A stretch of DNA of 64,000 nt from an uncultured Psychroserpens sp. (GCF_947503375.1 NZ_CANNDQ010000002.1:62001-126000); one strand, 5' to 3'. Shown: positions 19,215-29,974, numbered from the stretch's first letter. A program made the numbers and translations. The notes: a model not told the origin generated them from the letters alone.

Positions 19215-19451
19215 ATGACAGACACCAATTATATAAAAATTTTTTCAGGAAATTTTATAGTTGTTCAATTAGCGAAGGATCGCTTAGAGAGTGCAGGTAT
19301 TAATGCTATCATTAAAGATGAATCTGAATCTGGGCGCTTAGCTGGCTTTGGGGCATCAATACAGGGCTATCAAGAACTATACGTAAGTAACGAGGAGTTA
19401 GATAATGCTGTACGAATTATTGAAGAAGTGAAGGAAGAGCTTGAAGCATAA
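19215..19451 (+). CDS. DUF2007 putative signal-transducing protein
   Basis: 78 aa. Matches the small DUF2007 (GlnB-like fold) family: an N-terminal strand (YIKIFSG), a helix with VVQLAKDRLESAGINAII, a glycine-rich middle, then LYVSNEELDNAVRIIEEV. Proteins of this type are proposed to signal, but the ligand is unknown. It is soluble and cytoplasmic. It is alone on the plus strand and converges on the ABC-F gene. Confidence 0.85.
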   Translation: MTDTNYIKIFSGNFIVVQLAKDRLESAGINAIIKDESESGRLAGFGASIQGYQELYVSNEELDNAVRIIEEVKEELEA

Positions 19452-19485
19452 AAATCTTGAATTGAATTACTTTAAGACCTGATAA

Positions 19486-21171
<1,686 letters not shown>

Positions 21172-21262
21172 TCATTAATTTTGTATTCAAAAAAAAGACT
21201 ACAAAAACACCTGTGAACCAAGATTTAACAACGTATTAACAAGAGTTGTTACTTGCAACCTC

Positions 21263-21270
21263 TATTTTTG
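21263..21270 (+). promoter_or_regulatory. -7 box of the lipoprotein gene at 21301
   Basis: TATTTTTG ends 30 bases before the ATG at 21301. It falls inside a possible N-terminal extension, supporting the downstream start. Confidence 0.5.
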
Positions 21271-21300
21271 TTAACATATAGAACTACCTACAATCTAATT

Positions 21301-22725
21301 ATGAAATTATACTCTGTTATTCTTATAGCAATAACACTATTTATAAGTTGTGAAAATGCAGCTCATAAAGAGGGTGAATATGTATATTTTGGCGGTGAAA
21401 TCATTAACCCAAGTAATAACTATGTAACCCTTAACAATAGATTTACTGGGACAGATACTATTTATCTAGATGAAAACAATAGATTTCTTCATAAAATCTC
21501 TGATATAAAACCTGGTCTTTATTCATTCACACATGGTGGTGAATTTCAAATGATTGTTTTAGAAGAAAATGACAGCTTACTATTTAGATTGAACACGAAT
21601 GATTTTGACGAATCACTCGTGTTTACTGGTCAAGGATCTAAAAAGAACAATTACCTCATCAAATCATTTTTAAAAGACGAGGAGGAGAATAAAAAATTCA
21701 TGAAACTCCATCAGTTAGAACCTGAAGCTTTTATAACTCATATGGATGAATTAAAGGAGCGTAAGATTAAGTATCTTGATGAGTTTCTTGAAAAAATTCC
21801 AAGCTCAAAAATTTTTACAAACATTGCTAAATCAAGTATAGATTATAACCATTATGCCTATCATGAAATGTATCCATTTGGGTATTATGGTAACAATAAG
21901 TTGGTACATGTAAAAGATTTACCTGAAGATTTTTATGATTACAGAGCGGATATCGATCTTGACAATGAAAATTTAAGTGAGTTATATATCTATAACCGAT
22001 TTTTATTCTGGCATTTTAATAACATTGCTTTAAAAAAATATTACGACAACGGAAGCCACCATGCCTTTGATAGAATGTCTTTAGATTACAATATTGAAAA
22101 ACTAAGACTTATTGATAGTAGTTTAACAAGTGAACCAATTAAGAATTATCTCTCAAAGCACGTAACACGAGACTTTATTTTAAATAGTGACAACCAAGAA
22201 GCTTCAGTTGATATTTTAGATTATTATCTTGAGAAAAGTACCAATACTGAAGACAAATCTTATCTTAAAACCCTATACCTTGCTTCTAGCAAGTTAAAGC
22301 CTGGAAATAAAATCCCAGACACGAAGCTTATAGATTTTGATGGAAATACATTGACTTTAAGTTCATTAATAGATAAGCCAACTGTTGTGTATTGCTGGTC
22401 TTCTAATTTTAAGATGCACTATAGAAACAGTCATTACATGATAAAAAATCTTAAGTCTCAATATCCCGATGTTAACTTTTTGGCCATTAATTTCAATGAC
22501 AATAAAATGGAGTATTGGAAGAATACAGTTAAAGTAATAAACTATCCTAAAGACAACGAATACAAATTTAAAGACCCTTCAGAAGCTATAGAAAAATATG
22601 TGATCACATTTACTCATAAGGTTTTCATAGTTAATAAAAAAGGTGAAATTATAAGTTCAGATGCTAACCTTTTCGGTGAAAAAATGAAGCGAGACCTTCA
22701 TAATTTAGTCTCTACATCTTACTAA
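21301..22725 (+). CDS. Lipoprotein with thioredoxin-like fold lacking the CxxC
   Basis: 474 aa from the ATG at 21301, chosen because it begins a lipoprotein signal (MKLYSVILIAITLFISC, lipid-linked C17). A longer ORF from 21253 would bury this signal. The N-terminal part (about 20-110) looks like the beta-rich DUF4369 type found ahead of TlpA-like domains. The C-terminal 140 residues are TlpA/AhpC-like: GNKIPDTKLIDFDGNTLTLS, then a strand with VVYCWSSNFKMH. Aligned to WCxxC thioredoxins, the two redox cysteines are F and H, and the only cysteine precedes the Trp. So it is probably not a disulfide reductase. Envelope location. Confidence 0.8.
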   Translation: MKLYSVILIAITLFISCENAAHKEGEYVYFGGEIINPSNNYVTLNNRFTGTDTIYLDENNRFLHKISDIKPGLYSFTHGGEFQMIVLEENDSLLFRLNTNDFDESLVFTGQGSKKNNYLIKSFLKDEEENKKFMKLHQLEPEAFITHMDELKERKIKYLDEFLEKIPSSKIFTNIAKSSIDYNHYAYHEMYPFGYYGNNKLVHVKDLPEDFYDYRADIDLDNENLSELYIYNRFLFWHFNNIALKKYYDNGSHHAFDRMSLDYNIEKLRLIDSSLTSEPIKNYLSKHVTRDFILNSDNQEASVDILDYYLEKSTNTEDKSYLKTLYLASSKLKPGNKIPDTKLIDFDGNTLTLSSLIDKPTVVYCWSSNFKMHYRNSHYMIKNLKSQYPDVNFLAINFNDNKMEYWKNTVKVINYPKDNEYKFKDPSEAIEKYVITFTHKVFIVNKKGEIISSDANLFGEKMKRDLHNLVSTSY

Positions 22726-22728
22726 TAA

Positions 22729-22758
22729 AAAAGACACATATTGTTTAATGTGTCTTTT
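22729..22758. terminator. Bidirectional terminator
   Basis: Perfect stem AAAAGACACAT (22729-22739) / ATGTGTCTTTT (22748-22758), between convergent genes. Confidence 0.8.
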
Positions 22759-22788
22759 CATAAACAGTTATATAATAACTAATCTTAG

Positions 22789-23442
22789 TTAGTTCCCTTT
22801 TTTGTAATCGGCTAAGAATTTCTCTAACCCAATATCTGTTAATGGGTGTTTTAATAACCCAACAATTGAACTCAAAGGACCAGTCATTACATCGGCTCCT
22901 AACTTAGCACAGTCTATGACATGCATTGTATGTCGTACAGATGCGGCTAAAATTTCGGTATCAAAACCATAATTATCATAAATCATTCTTATTTCAGCAA
23001 TTAAATTTAATCCATCTGTAGAAATATCATCTAATCTACCAATAAAAGGAGATACGTAAGTTGCACCTGCTTTAGCTGCTAATAGTGCTTGACCAGGAGA
23101 AAAAACTAAGGTAACATTGGTTTTAATGCCTTTGTCACTAAAATATTTACATGCTTTAACGCCATCTTTGATCATTGGTAGTTTTATTACAATTTGATCA
23201 TGTAACTCAGCTAAGGCTTCTCCTTCTCTAACCATACCCTCAAAATCTGTTGATATAACTTCAGCAGAAACATCACCATCTACAATATTGCAAATGTTAA
23301 CATAGTGCTTCATGATATTATCATGACCCGTTATTCCCTCTTTGGCCATTAATGATGGATTTGTAGTTACGCCATCTAAAATACCCATATCTTGAGCTTC
23401 TTTGATTTGGTCTAGATTTGCTGTATCAATAAAAAATTTCAT
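22789..23442 (-). CDS. tal: Small transaldolase (TAL/FSA family)
   Basis: 217 aa, single TIM-barrel domain of the short transaldolase / fructose-6-phosphate aldolase group. Transfers dihydroxyacetone units between sugar phosphates in the pentose phosphate pathway. The Schiff-base lysine is K87 in IVIKLPM. TTNPSL (26-31) is the family N-terminal motif. The segment SPFIGRLDD carries F133; E. coli fructose-6-phosphate aldolase has tyrosine at this position, so transaldolase activity is more likely. Other visible family segments are NVTLVFS and AASVRH. It is transcribed alone. Confidence 0.92.
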   Translation of the reverse strand: MKFFIDTANLDQIKEAQDMGILDGVTTNPSLMAKEGITGHDNIMKHYVNICNIVDGDVSAEVISTDFEGMVREGEALAELHDQIVIKLPMIKDGVKACKYFSDKGIKTNVTLVFSPGQALLAAKAGATYVSPFIGRLDDISTDGLNLIAEIRMIYDNYGFDTEILAASVRHTMHVIDCAKLGADVMTGPLSSIVGLLKHPLTDIGLEKFLADYKKGN

Positions 23443-23561
23443 TTGTTGTGTGTATTATTTAATTGTGAATAATTTACTGCTACGAATTTACAACTTTAAC
23501 ATACCTTAGAACTCATGTTTTTTTCAAAACATATTAACAACTCATCCTATATTATATTTAA

Positions 23562-23975
23562 CTAATTGATTGTAATTGTAAATTCCCTAGAAGTAGAATC
23601 TGAGCATAGAAATTCTTCACAATCACAATCACCACCATTATTAAATAGCGGATCAACATAAAGAAACAATGTAAACCTATACGTTCCAGAGACCTCTGGA
23701 GTGCCTTCAAATGAAACAGTTCTGTAGTTGACAAACATCTCTAAACCATCAGGTAGCTGACCGCCAATCTCGAAATAGTAATCATAATCATTGTCTCGTG
23801 TTTCGTTTTTAATTTCTACGGTAACTTCGTGATAATAATAAATATCAACTCGCCCATCACTAAAAGTTGTTTTATGAATTTCTGGTCTACGATCAATAAT
23901 GCATTCTAGAAAATCGTCACAACCAGAAAACATGACTAGCGATAAAAAAAGTAAAGGAAGTAGTCGTTGTTTCAT
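23562..23975 (-). CDS. Small lipoprotein with an Ig-like domain
   Basis: 137 aa, not recognised by name. Signal peptide with lipobox FSGC (C19), so membrane-anchored in the envelope. After the anchor come cysteines C19, C25 and, near the C-terminus, CDCEEFLC, which may form disulfides. The middle (about 45-105) resembles a putative Ig / cadherin-like domain: LPDGLEMFVNYRTVSFEGTP and SGTYRFTLF are typical of 'putative Ig' repeats. It is downstream of transaldolase's start region and upstream in the genome of an SDR gene on the same strand (45-base gap). Confidence 0.7.
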   Translation of the reverse strand: MKQRLLPLLFLSLVMFSGCDDFLECIIDRRPEIHKTTFSDGRVDIYYYHEVTVEIKNETRDNDYDYYFEIGGQLPDGLEMFVNYRTVSFEGTPEVSGTYRFTLFLYVDPLFNNGGDCDCEEFLCSDSTSREFTITIN

Positions 23976-24019
23976 AATCGTTAATTATAAAACTCTTGAC
24001 ATCAAAAAACATACCATTA

Positions 24020-24823
24020 TTATACCTTATAATGATTCAATAGAAGCTTTTCATAAATTCGGTCTGGTAATACTCGTTTTAAAACAATAGAAAATTTTTG
24101 CATAAAAGCACCTACTTTGTAATGAACTCTAGGATTGGCTGTATTAATAATCTTATACACTATTTTTGATACCATCATCGGGTCACTTCCTTCATCCACA
24201 TGGTCATCTATAGTTTTTAAAGTAGCACCATATTTAATCTCGTAAGGAGAACCTTCAATTATTGGAGCGTGATATCGACCAGCTGCAATATTAGTTGCAA
24301 AATCTCCAGGAGCTATATTCGTCATTTGAATATTGAAATCTTTAATTTCCATTCGAAATGCTTCAGTAACCAACGCCAAAGCACCTTTGCTAGCACTATA
24401 TATCCCTCTATAAGGCAAACCCATATATCCAGCGATCGAGGTGATATTAATGATCAAACCTGAATTTTGTAATCGCATTTGAGGTAAAACAGATTTTATC
24501 ACGTTAATAGGTCCAAAAAGGTTGGTCTCAAAATTACGCTTGATTTCTTCTTCAGGAATTTCTTCAATTGGACCTGTAATTCCAGCTCCAGCATTATTAA
24601 TTAACACATCAATTCTTCCAGCAGTATTAATAACCAATTTTACGGCAGATTCTATTGAAGTATTATTAGCAACATCTAAAGCGATTAGTTTAAATTTTGA
24701 ATATGGATAACGCTTAGGATTTCTACTGGTTCCAAACACTTCGTAACCCTTAGATATTAAAAATTCTCCTATTGATTTTCCAATTCCTGTAGAGCCTCCT
24801 GTAATAAGTACAACTTTAGACAT
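24020..24823 (-). CDS. Short-chain dehydrogenase/reductase (classical SDR)
   Basis: 267 aa. NAD(P)-dependent oxidoreductase with a Rossmann fold. Cofactor loop GGSTGIGKSIG (8-18), NNAGAG (about 75-80), catalytic serine in NITSIAGY and YSASKGAL with the catalytic Tyr and Lys. The basic residue after the first loop (TSRNPKR) favours NADPH. The longer C-terminal region (about 195-267) resembles the SDR group that acts on lipids, steroids or retinol-like substrates. The substrate cannot be set. It lies between the SRP RNA gene and the small lipoprotein gene on the same strand. Confidence 0.9.
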   Translation of the reverse strand: MSKVVLITGGSTGIGKSIGEFLISKGYEVFGTSRNPKRYPYSKFKLIALDVANNTSIESAVKLVINTAGRIDVLINNAGAGITGPIEEIPEEEIKRNFETNLFGPINVIKSVLPQMRLQNSGLIINITSIAGYMGLPYRGIYSASKGALALVTEAFRMEIKDFNIQMTNIAPGDFATNIAAGRYHAPIIEGSPYEIKYGATLKTIDDHVDEGSDPMMVSKIVYKIINTANPRVHYKVGAFMQKFSIVLKRVLPDRIYEKLLLNHYKV

Positions 24824-24889
24824 TTTTATGAGTTAAAAGTTTGAAGTTAAAAATACAATATAATTAGGTAAGTTTTGCGCACAAAAAAA

Positions 24890-24983
24890 GGCAAGCTACC
24901 TACATCACACCGCTACGACCGCGTACCTTTGCTTCGTTCCCGACCTGGAGGATTGAGCAGGAGCTGGTTGTGTAGGACTTGCC
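24890..24983 (-). ncRNA. ffs: Signal recognition particle RNA (4.5S, small bacterial type)
   Basis: About 94 bases on the minus strand. The 5' end GGCAAG pairs with the 3' end CTTGCC, and the long hairpin arms continue inward. The apical region has the conserved Ffh-binding core: CCAGGTC then GGGAACGAAGCA, which matches the GGTC / GGAAGCA-type loop of the universal SRP RNA. A run of seven T follows the 3' arm, forming a terminator. A consensus promoter sits just upstream. The RNA joins Ffh to target membrane proteins to the translocon. Confidence 0.93.
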
Positions 24984-24988
24984 GAGTG

Positions 24989-25018
24989 CAAAGATACAAT
25001 CTTTTAATACTTTTGCAA
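24989..25018 (-). promoter_or_regulatory. SRP RNA promoter (TTG-N19-TATCTTTG)
   Basis: On the minus strand TTG (25018-25016), 19 bases, then TATCTTTG (24996-24989). This perfect consensus ends five bases before the RNA's first paired base. Confidence 0.85.
25008..25015 (+). promoter_or_regulatory. Possible -7 box facing the glutaminyl-cyclase gene
   Basis: TACTTTTG on the plus strand, inside the spacer of the opposite-facing SRP promoter, 55 bases before the ATG at 25071. It may be the divergent promoter or a chance match. Confidence 0.35.
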
Positions 25019-25070
25019 TGATTTTTTAAACCGAATTTTTTAAATACCTTGCATCAAAATTTGATACCTA

Positions 25071-26102
25071 ATGTCCTTAATTAAACCTTTCATTATCATT
25101 GTTTTATGCACTTTTTTAGTTACCTGTGGAAACTCAAATAGTAAAACAAATAGCTTCTCCATAACTACAAATGCTAAAGATAATATCATCAAAGTTGGTC
25201 AAAACCTTACACTTTCTATCGGAAACCCAAATCATATTGACATTTCTTCGATTACCTATCAATTGAATGGCAAAACCATTGATGAATCTATTCTATTAGA
25301 TACCGAAAAGTTAGGTCAACAAACTATAACAGCAATAGTCAAGTACAACGATACTCAAGAAGAAATATCTACTACAATTACTATTCTAAATGATAAACTT
25401 CCTGAAATTTATGGTTATAAAATTATAAATGAATACCCTCATGATATTACCTCTTACACTCAAGGTTTAGAGTTTCATAATGGCGAACTTTACGAAAGTA
25501 CAGGGCAATATGGTGAGTCTAAACTTAGAAAAGTAAACTACAAAACTGGTGATGTAATTAAGAATATAAACTTATCCAAACAATATTTTGGTGAAGGACT
25601 AACCGTTCTAAATAACCATATATATCAACTCACATGGCAAGAAAATACCGGTTTTGTTTATGACGTCGACACATTTGAAAAGACAAGTAGCTTTAAATAC
25701 GGAAAGAGTAAAGAAGGTTGGGGAATTTGTAATGATGGACAAACACTATACAAATCTGATGGTACAGAAACTATTTGGTTATTAAACCCTGAAACATTAA
25801 CTGAAGACTCCAAAATTCAAGTCTATACTAACAAAGGAAAGATTATAGGTATTAATGAGATGGAATGGGTAGATGGAAAGATCTATGCCAACCGCTATCA
25901 AAAAAATGGTGTTGCTATAATTAACCCAAAAAATGGTGCTGTAGAAGGTGTGATAGACTTTTCTCCTCTTCGCAAACTTGTTACACAACATCAAGGTTTA
26001 GATGTATTGAATGGTATTGCCTATAACCCTGAAACTAAAACCATTTTTGTAACAGGTAAACGTTGGGATAAACTATTTGAGGTAGAAGTATTCAAAAAGT
26101 AG
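25071..26102 (+). CDS. Glutaminyl-peptide cyclotransferase-like lipoprotein
   Basis: 343 aa. The lipobox LVTC (C19) anchors it in the envelope. Residues 20-105 form an Ig-like beta domain. From about 112 a five-bladed propeller of the plant/bacterial glutamine cyclotransferase type follows: TSYTQGLEFHNGELYESTGQYG, FGEGLTVLNNHIYQLTW, GWGICNDGQTLYKSDG, NEMEWVDGKIYAN and the end VTGKRWDKLFEV. The family forms N-terminal pyroglutamate from glutamine on secreted peptides. Most family members lack the Ig-like N-terminus. The plus-strand promoter may overlap that of the SRP RNA. Confidence 0.9.
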   Translation: MSLIKPFIIIVLCTFLVTCGNSNSKTNSFSITTNAKDNIIKVGQNLTLSIGNPNHIDISSITYQLNGKTIDESILLDTEKLGQQTITAIVKYNDTQEEISTTITILNDKLPEIYGYKIINEYPHDITSYTQGLEFHNGELYESTGQYGESKLRKVNYKTGDVIKNINLSKQYFGEGLTVLNNHIYQLTWQENTGFVYDVDTFEKTSSFKYGKSKEGWGICNDGQTLYKSDGTETIWLLNPETLTEDSKIQVYTNKGKIIGINEMEWVDGKIYANRYQKNGVAIINPKNGAVEGVIDFSPLRKLVTQHQGLDVLNGIAYNPETKTIFVTGKRWDKLFEVEVFKK

Positions 26103-26175
26103 CGCTCACTCACTCAAACGACCATTTTACTAATTGGCTGTTTAAAAAATAATTTTTCTTATGGTTCTTTGTACT

Positions 26176-27057
26176 ATGAGAAAAACACTAACCGTTAACA
26201 TCCCTAAACCATGTCATGAAGACTGGAGCCAAATGACACCTCAAGAGAAAGGTCGTCATTGTAAGGCCTGTGAAAAGACTGTTTTTGATTTCACAGCTAA
26301 AACAGACGAACATATCGTAAAAGCCTTTGAACAAAACCTGGCAATTTGTGGTCGTTTTAAAAGCACTCAACTCAATAGAGGGCTCGTATTACGTCGTAAA
26401 GAAAAAAATAACTATTTGTCTTTCATTGCCTCATCTTTATTTACATTTTTAGTCTTTGGAACTCAAGAAATAAAGGCACAAAATACTCCAAAAATTACAC
26501 AAACAGACTCTATAAATCACAAGCATTTAAAAGGAAAGGTCGTAGCTTCCATCTTAAAAGAAAAAGTGATCTCTGGAACTGTAATTAGCGAATATGATGG
26601 TCTTCCTCTGCCTGGAGTAAACATTGTTATAAAAGGAACGACTACAGGCACTCAAACTGACTTTGATGGCAATTACAAGTTAAAAGTTAAGTCTGGTCAA
26701 GTTCTAGAGTTTAGTTTCTTAGGTTTCGAAACAAAAGAAATGAGAATATTACAATCTAGAAATAATAAATTAAACGTTGCATTAGAAGAAGATCTTATGG
26801 GAGATGTTGTGTTTGTAGGTATGATTTCTACATCCTCCGATACTGAATATAGTTATACTAATGAAACAGTAAATTATCAAATAAAAAAACGAAAAGAAAG
26901 AACCAAAAATTATTTTGCGTTTTATAAAAGAAAGCTTCAAGAAGAAAAAACCTTTCAAAAATTAAAACGGCAACAAATACGAGATGGTAAAATAGAACGC
27001 ACCGTCGTTGGCAAACTCTTGTATTCGCTATCAAATATTTTCAGAAAGAAAGAATAA
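26176..27057 (+). CDS. Membrane protein with N-terminal Cys motif and carboxypeptidase-regulatory-like domain
   Basis: 293 aa from the ATG at 26176; a longer ORF begins at 26161. The N-terminus, VNIPKPCHEDWSQMTPQEKG, then HCKACEK with C13, C29 and C32 plus nearby His, looks like a small metal-binding module known from Bacteroidota proteins. One membrane segment (about 76-93) follows. The external part has a carboxypeptidase-D regulatory-like beta domain (about 125-200): SGTVISEYDGLPLPGVNIVI, GTTTGTQTDFDGNYKL and LEFSFLGFET. The Lys/Arg-rich C-terminus (about 230-293) lies after it. Function unknown; a sensor of the Cys module is speculation. Confidence 0.8.
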   Translation: MRKTLTVNIPKPCHEDWSQMTPQEKGRHCKACEKTVFDFTAKTDEHIVKAFEQNLAICGRFKSTQLNRGLVLRRKEKNNYLSFIASSLFTFLVFGTQEIKAQNTPKITQTDSINHKHLKGKVVASILKEKVISGTVISEYDGLPLPGVNIVIKGTTTGTQTDFDGNYKLKVKSGQVLEFSFLGFETKEMRILQSRNNKLNVALEEDLMGDVVFVGMISTSSDTEYSYTNETVNYQIKKRKERTKNYFAFYKRKLQEEKTFQKLKRQQIRDGKIERTVVGKLLYSLSNIFRKKE

Positions 27058-27089
27058 TAGTTAATTTTAGCGTGATCAAATAAGCGCTC

Positions 27090-27479
27090 ATGCAAATTTT
27101 TGAAAAACAAATTATAGTCTCATCTAAAGATTTAGACGAGCGCAAACATGTGAATAATGTACGTTACGTACAATGGGTTCAAGACATTGCAGAGCAACAT
27201 TGGAATATAGAAGCATCAGCAAATCTATTAAACACCTATTATTGGGTAATGATTAGTCACCATATTCATTATAAAGGTGAAGCTTTACTTGGTGATGAGC
27301 TTCTACTTAAAACTTTTGTCACTTTATCTGATGGTGTTAAGTCTACACGTATTGTAGAGGTCTATAATTATAATTCGAATAAATTATTGACGACTTCAGA
27401 AACAATTTGGTGCTTAATGGCTGTTGAAACCAATCGTCCAACTCGAATTATTCCAGAAATAAAAACATTATTTAGTTAA
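27090..27479 (+). CDS. Acyl-CoA thioesterase (4HBT hotdog family)
   Basis: 129 aa, cytoplasmic. Single hotdog domain of the 4-hydroxybenzoyl-CoA thioesterase superfamily. The segment DLDERKHVNNVRYVQWVQD matches the family N-terminal active-site helix, in which the Asp/Asn and His-Val-Asn region binds the thioester. The beta-strand HYKGEALLGDEL follows. It probably hydrolyses acyl-CoA. It lies 32 bases after the previous plus-strand gene and could share its transcript, though the two have no obvious functional link. Confidence 0.88.
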   Translation: MQIFEKQIIVSSKDLDERKHVNNVRYVQWVQDIAEQHWNIEASANLLNTYYWVMISHHIHYKGEALLGDELLLKTFVTLSDGVKSTRIVEVYNYNSNKLLTTSETIWCLMAVETNRPTRIIPEIKTLFS

Positions 27480-27569
27480 AAATAATTTAAACTACCTGTT
27501 AAATTCTCTTAATAAGGAATTCGGTATCATTTTAAATGTATTTATTTGAATAACTAACCATTCAAAATA

Positions 27570-28319
27570 ATGCCAGTGCAGAAACTTGCAGCTCTATTGT
27601 TCTTTATATTTCCTATAACGGTTATCTCACAAAATATTAACGGAAAGGTATATGATGCCGAAACAACAGTTAAAGGTGCTCTAGTAGTCAATATTACTCA
27701 AAACAGTATTACGTATACTGATGATAAAGGTGATTTTAAAATTAAAGCCTCAGTTAAAGATTCATTATATGTAAGTTCACTTTTTCATACTAAAGCTTTT
27801 ATGGTCATTGAGAAAAAACATTTTGATGACATCATTGTTATAGAAATCAAAAAGGCTGTAAATGAATTAGATGAAGTATTACTAAGGGATGAACGCGAAA
27901 AAGAATTTGACTCTATTGTACTAGGAACAAGACTAAAATCTCAAATCAAAGAGGATATGAAACGTAATCCTCACCTGTATTCAAAACCATCAGCAAATGG
28001 TGGAAACATCCTTGCCATAATTGGTCTTATTGGTAAACTTTTTAAAAAGAAAAAAATTGAAGAGGAACGCTTAGTTCCAATAACATATCAAGATCTAAAC
28101 ACACTTTTTGAAAACGATCGGTTCTTTAATAAAAAGTTACTCGCTTTTGACTTGAACATCACTGAAGAAATACAACCATTATTCTTTGATTATTGTGATG
28201 CCAAAGGCATAGACTCAAAATTATTAGCAAAAGATAAACAGGTAGAGTTATTAGAAATCCTTGTCACCTGTAGCGAAGAGTTTTTAGCACTTATTGAAGC
28301 TTCAAAAAAACAAAATTGA
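27570..28319 (+). CDS. Secreted carboxypeptidase-regulatory-like domain protein
   Basis: 249 aa. Signal peptide (about 1-20, ITVISQ) then a carboxypeptidase-regulatory-like beta domain (about 22-100): INGKVYDAETTVKGALV, TDDKGDFKIK and DIIVIEIKKAVNELDEVLL. The last part resembles the linker that joins such domains to a TonB plug in SusC-like receptors, but no plug or barrel follows. The C-terminal half is helical and charged with a short hydrophobic stretch (NILAIIGLIGKLFKKKK, about 147-163). Envelope location. Function unknown. Confidence 0.78.
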   Translation: MPVQKLAALLFFIFPITVISQNINGKVYDAETTVKGALVVNITQNSITYTDDKGDFKIKASVKDSLYVSSLFHTKAFMVIEKKHFDDIIVIEIKKAVNELDEVLLRDEREKEFDSIVLGTRLKSQIKEDMKRNPHLYSKPSANGGNILAIIGLIGKLFKKKKIEEERLVPITYQDLNTLFENDRFFNKKLLAFDLNITEEIQPLFFDYCDAKGIDSKLLAKDKQVELLEILVTCSEEFLALIEASKKQN

Positions 28320-28432
28320 AATATATAATATTTGAACTAAAAATCTGTTTTTATACTATATATTGACTTCAAAAGTTATATTTTTAGCACATAAATAGCA
28401 CTAGAGTATTTTTAATTACTCAATTTATATCT

Positions 28433-29974
28433 ATGAAAAGATTTTTTTACGTCCTACTTACATTAGTTATTTTAATATTTTGGAGTTCTTGTCGAAAAGA
28501 CTTTGATTTCTCACCAAGTACTGGAAATCTTACATTCTCAAAAGATACGGTGTATTTAGATACTGTATTTACAAATATAGGCTCAAGCACCTATAATTTA
28601 AAAGTATACAATAGAAGTGATGATGATATTTCTATTCCAAGTGTTAGACTGGCTGAAGGTGAAGCATCAAATTATAGGCTAAATGTAGATGGAATGCCTG
28701 GTAAAGTATTTGAAAATGTTGAACTCTTGGCTAATGACAGTTTATTTATATTCATAGAAACCACATTCGATATTGCATCAGTAGTAGCGGCAGATAACCA
28801 ATTTATATATACAGATGCTATTGAGTTTGATAGTGGTAACAACCTTCAAAAAGTAGAACTAGTAACACTAGTTAAAGACGCCGTATTTATTTTTCCAGAT
28901 AGAGACAATAGTACAGGCATCATTGAAACACTAACCTTTGATGTTGATGGTGATGGCACACCAGACCAAACAAATCTTCAAGGACGTTTTCTTGAAGATA
29001 GCGAGCTCACATTCACAAATGAAAAACCATATGTAATTTATGGTTTTGCTGCCGTAGACGATGGTGATGTTCTCACTATTGAAGCTGGTGCTCGTGTACA
29101 TTTTCATGCCAATTCAGGATTATTAGTCACTAATAATGCTTCGTTAAAGGTCAATGGCGCCTTAAGTACAGATCAAGATCTATTAGAAAACGAAGTCATT
29201 TTTGAAGGTGATCGTCTCGAACCTATTTTTGAAGATGTGCCTGGACAATGGTCTGCAATTTATTTATTTAACGGAAGTGTTGACAACGATATCAATTACG
29301 CTACAATTAAAAACAGTACTGTTGGCATTCTATGTGAAGGTGATCAAAGTGCTTCAGAAGACAAATTGACCATCACCAATTCGCAGATCTATAATTCAAG
29401 TAATTTTGGTATTCTTGCACGTGCAACTTCTATAACTGCTGAAAACCTCGTAATCAATAATTCTGGGCAATCGTCATTTGCTGGCACTTTCGGTGGGAAA
29501 TATAATTTTACGCATTGTACTTTAGCTAATTATTGGAATTCAAGTTTTAGACAATTTCCGTCTGTTTTAGTGAATAACTTCTTTGTAAACCCAGACAATT
29601 CAGTGCTTACAAACAATCTTGAAGAGGCGAATTTCAACAATTGTATTATTTATGGAAACGACAATGCCGAAATAGATGCTTCTAGTGAAAACGGTAGTGA
29701 TTTCAATTTCAAATTCACAAACTGTTTAATTAGATATGATGTTAATAACAGTCCGCTAAATTTTAACGACATCACTCGTTTTGATAATATCATTTTAAAT
29801 GATGATCCAGATTTCAAACTTCCTTTTGAAAATGATATGAGAATTGGAGATAATTCGGCAGCTAATGCTCAAGGAAATCCAATGTTTGTTATACCCACAG
29901 ACCTTTTAGGAATGAATAGAAGTACACCTTCAGATCTGGGAGCTTACCAACATACTACATTAGATGAAGATTAA
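28433..29974 (+). CDS. Lipoprotein with parallel beta-helix and choice-of-anchor domain
   Basis: 513 aa. Lipobox WSSC (C20). Residues 25-150 form a beta domain like those that precede beta-helices in Bacteroidota surface proteins. From about 190 to 480 short repeated strands with Asn ladders form a right-handed parallel beta-helix, including ITNSQIYNSSNFGILARA and NFNNCIIYGNDNAEIDA. The end, STPSDLGAYQH, matches 'choice-of-anchor Q' proteins. A DVDGDGTPD stretch at about 170 is an EF-hand-like calcium site. It is probably surface-exposed and carbohydrate-related, but no catalytic residues are obvious. Confidence 0.85.
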   Translation: MKRFFYVLLTLVILIFWSSCRKDFDFSPSTGNLTFSKDTVYLDTVFTNIGSSTYNLKVYNRSDDDISIPSVRLAEGEASNYRLNVDGMPGKVFENVELLANDSLFIFIETTFDIASVVAADNQFIYTDAIEFDSGNNLQKVELVTLVKDAVFIFPDRDNSTGIIETLTFDVDGDGTPDQTNLQGRFLEDSELTFTNEKPYVIYGFAAVDDGDVLTIEAGARVHFHANSGLLVTNNASLKVNGALSTDQDLLENEVIFEGDRLEPIFEDVPGQWSAIYLFNGSVDNDINYATIKNSTVGILCEGDQSASEDKLTITNSQIYNSSNFGILARATSITAENLVINNSGQSSFAGTFGGKYNFTHCTLANYWNSSFRQFPSVLVNNFFVNPDNSVLTNNLEEANFNNCIIYGNDNAEIDASSENGSDFNFKFTNCLIRYDVNNSPLNFNDITRFDNIILNDDPDFKLPFENDMRIGDNSAANAQGNPMFVIPTDLLGMNRSTPSDLGAYQHTTLDED

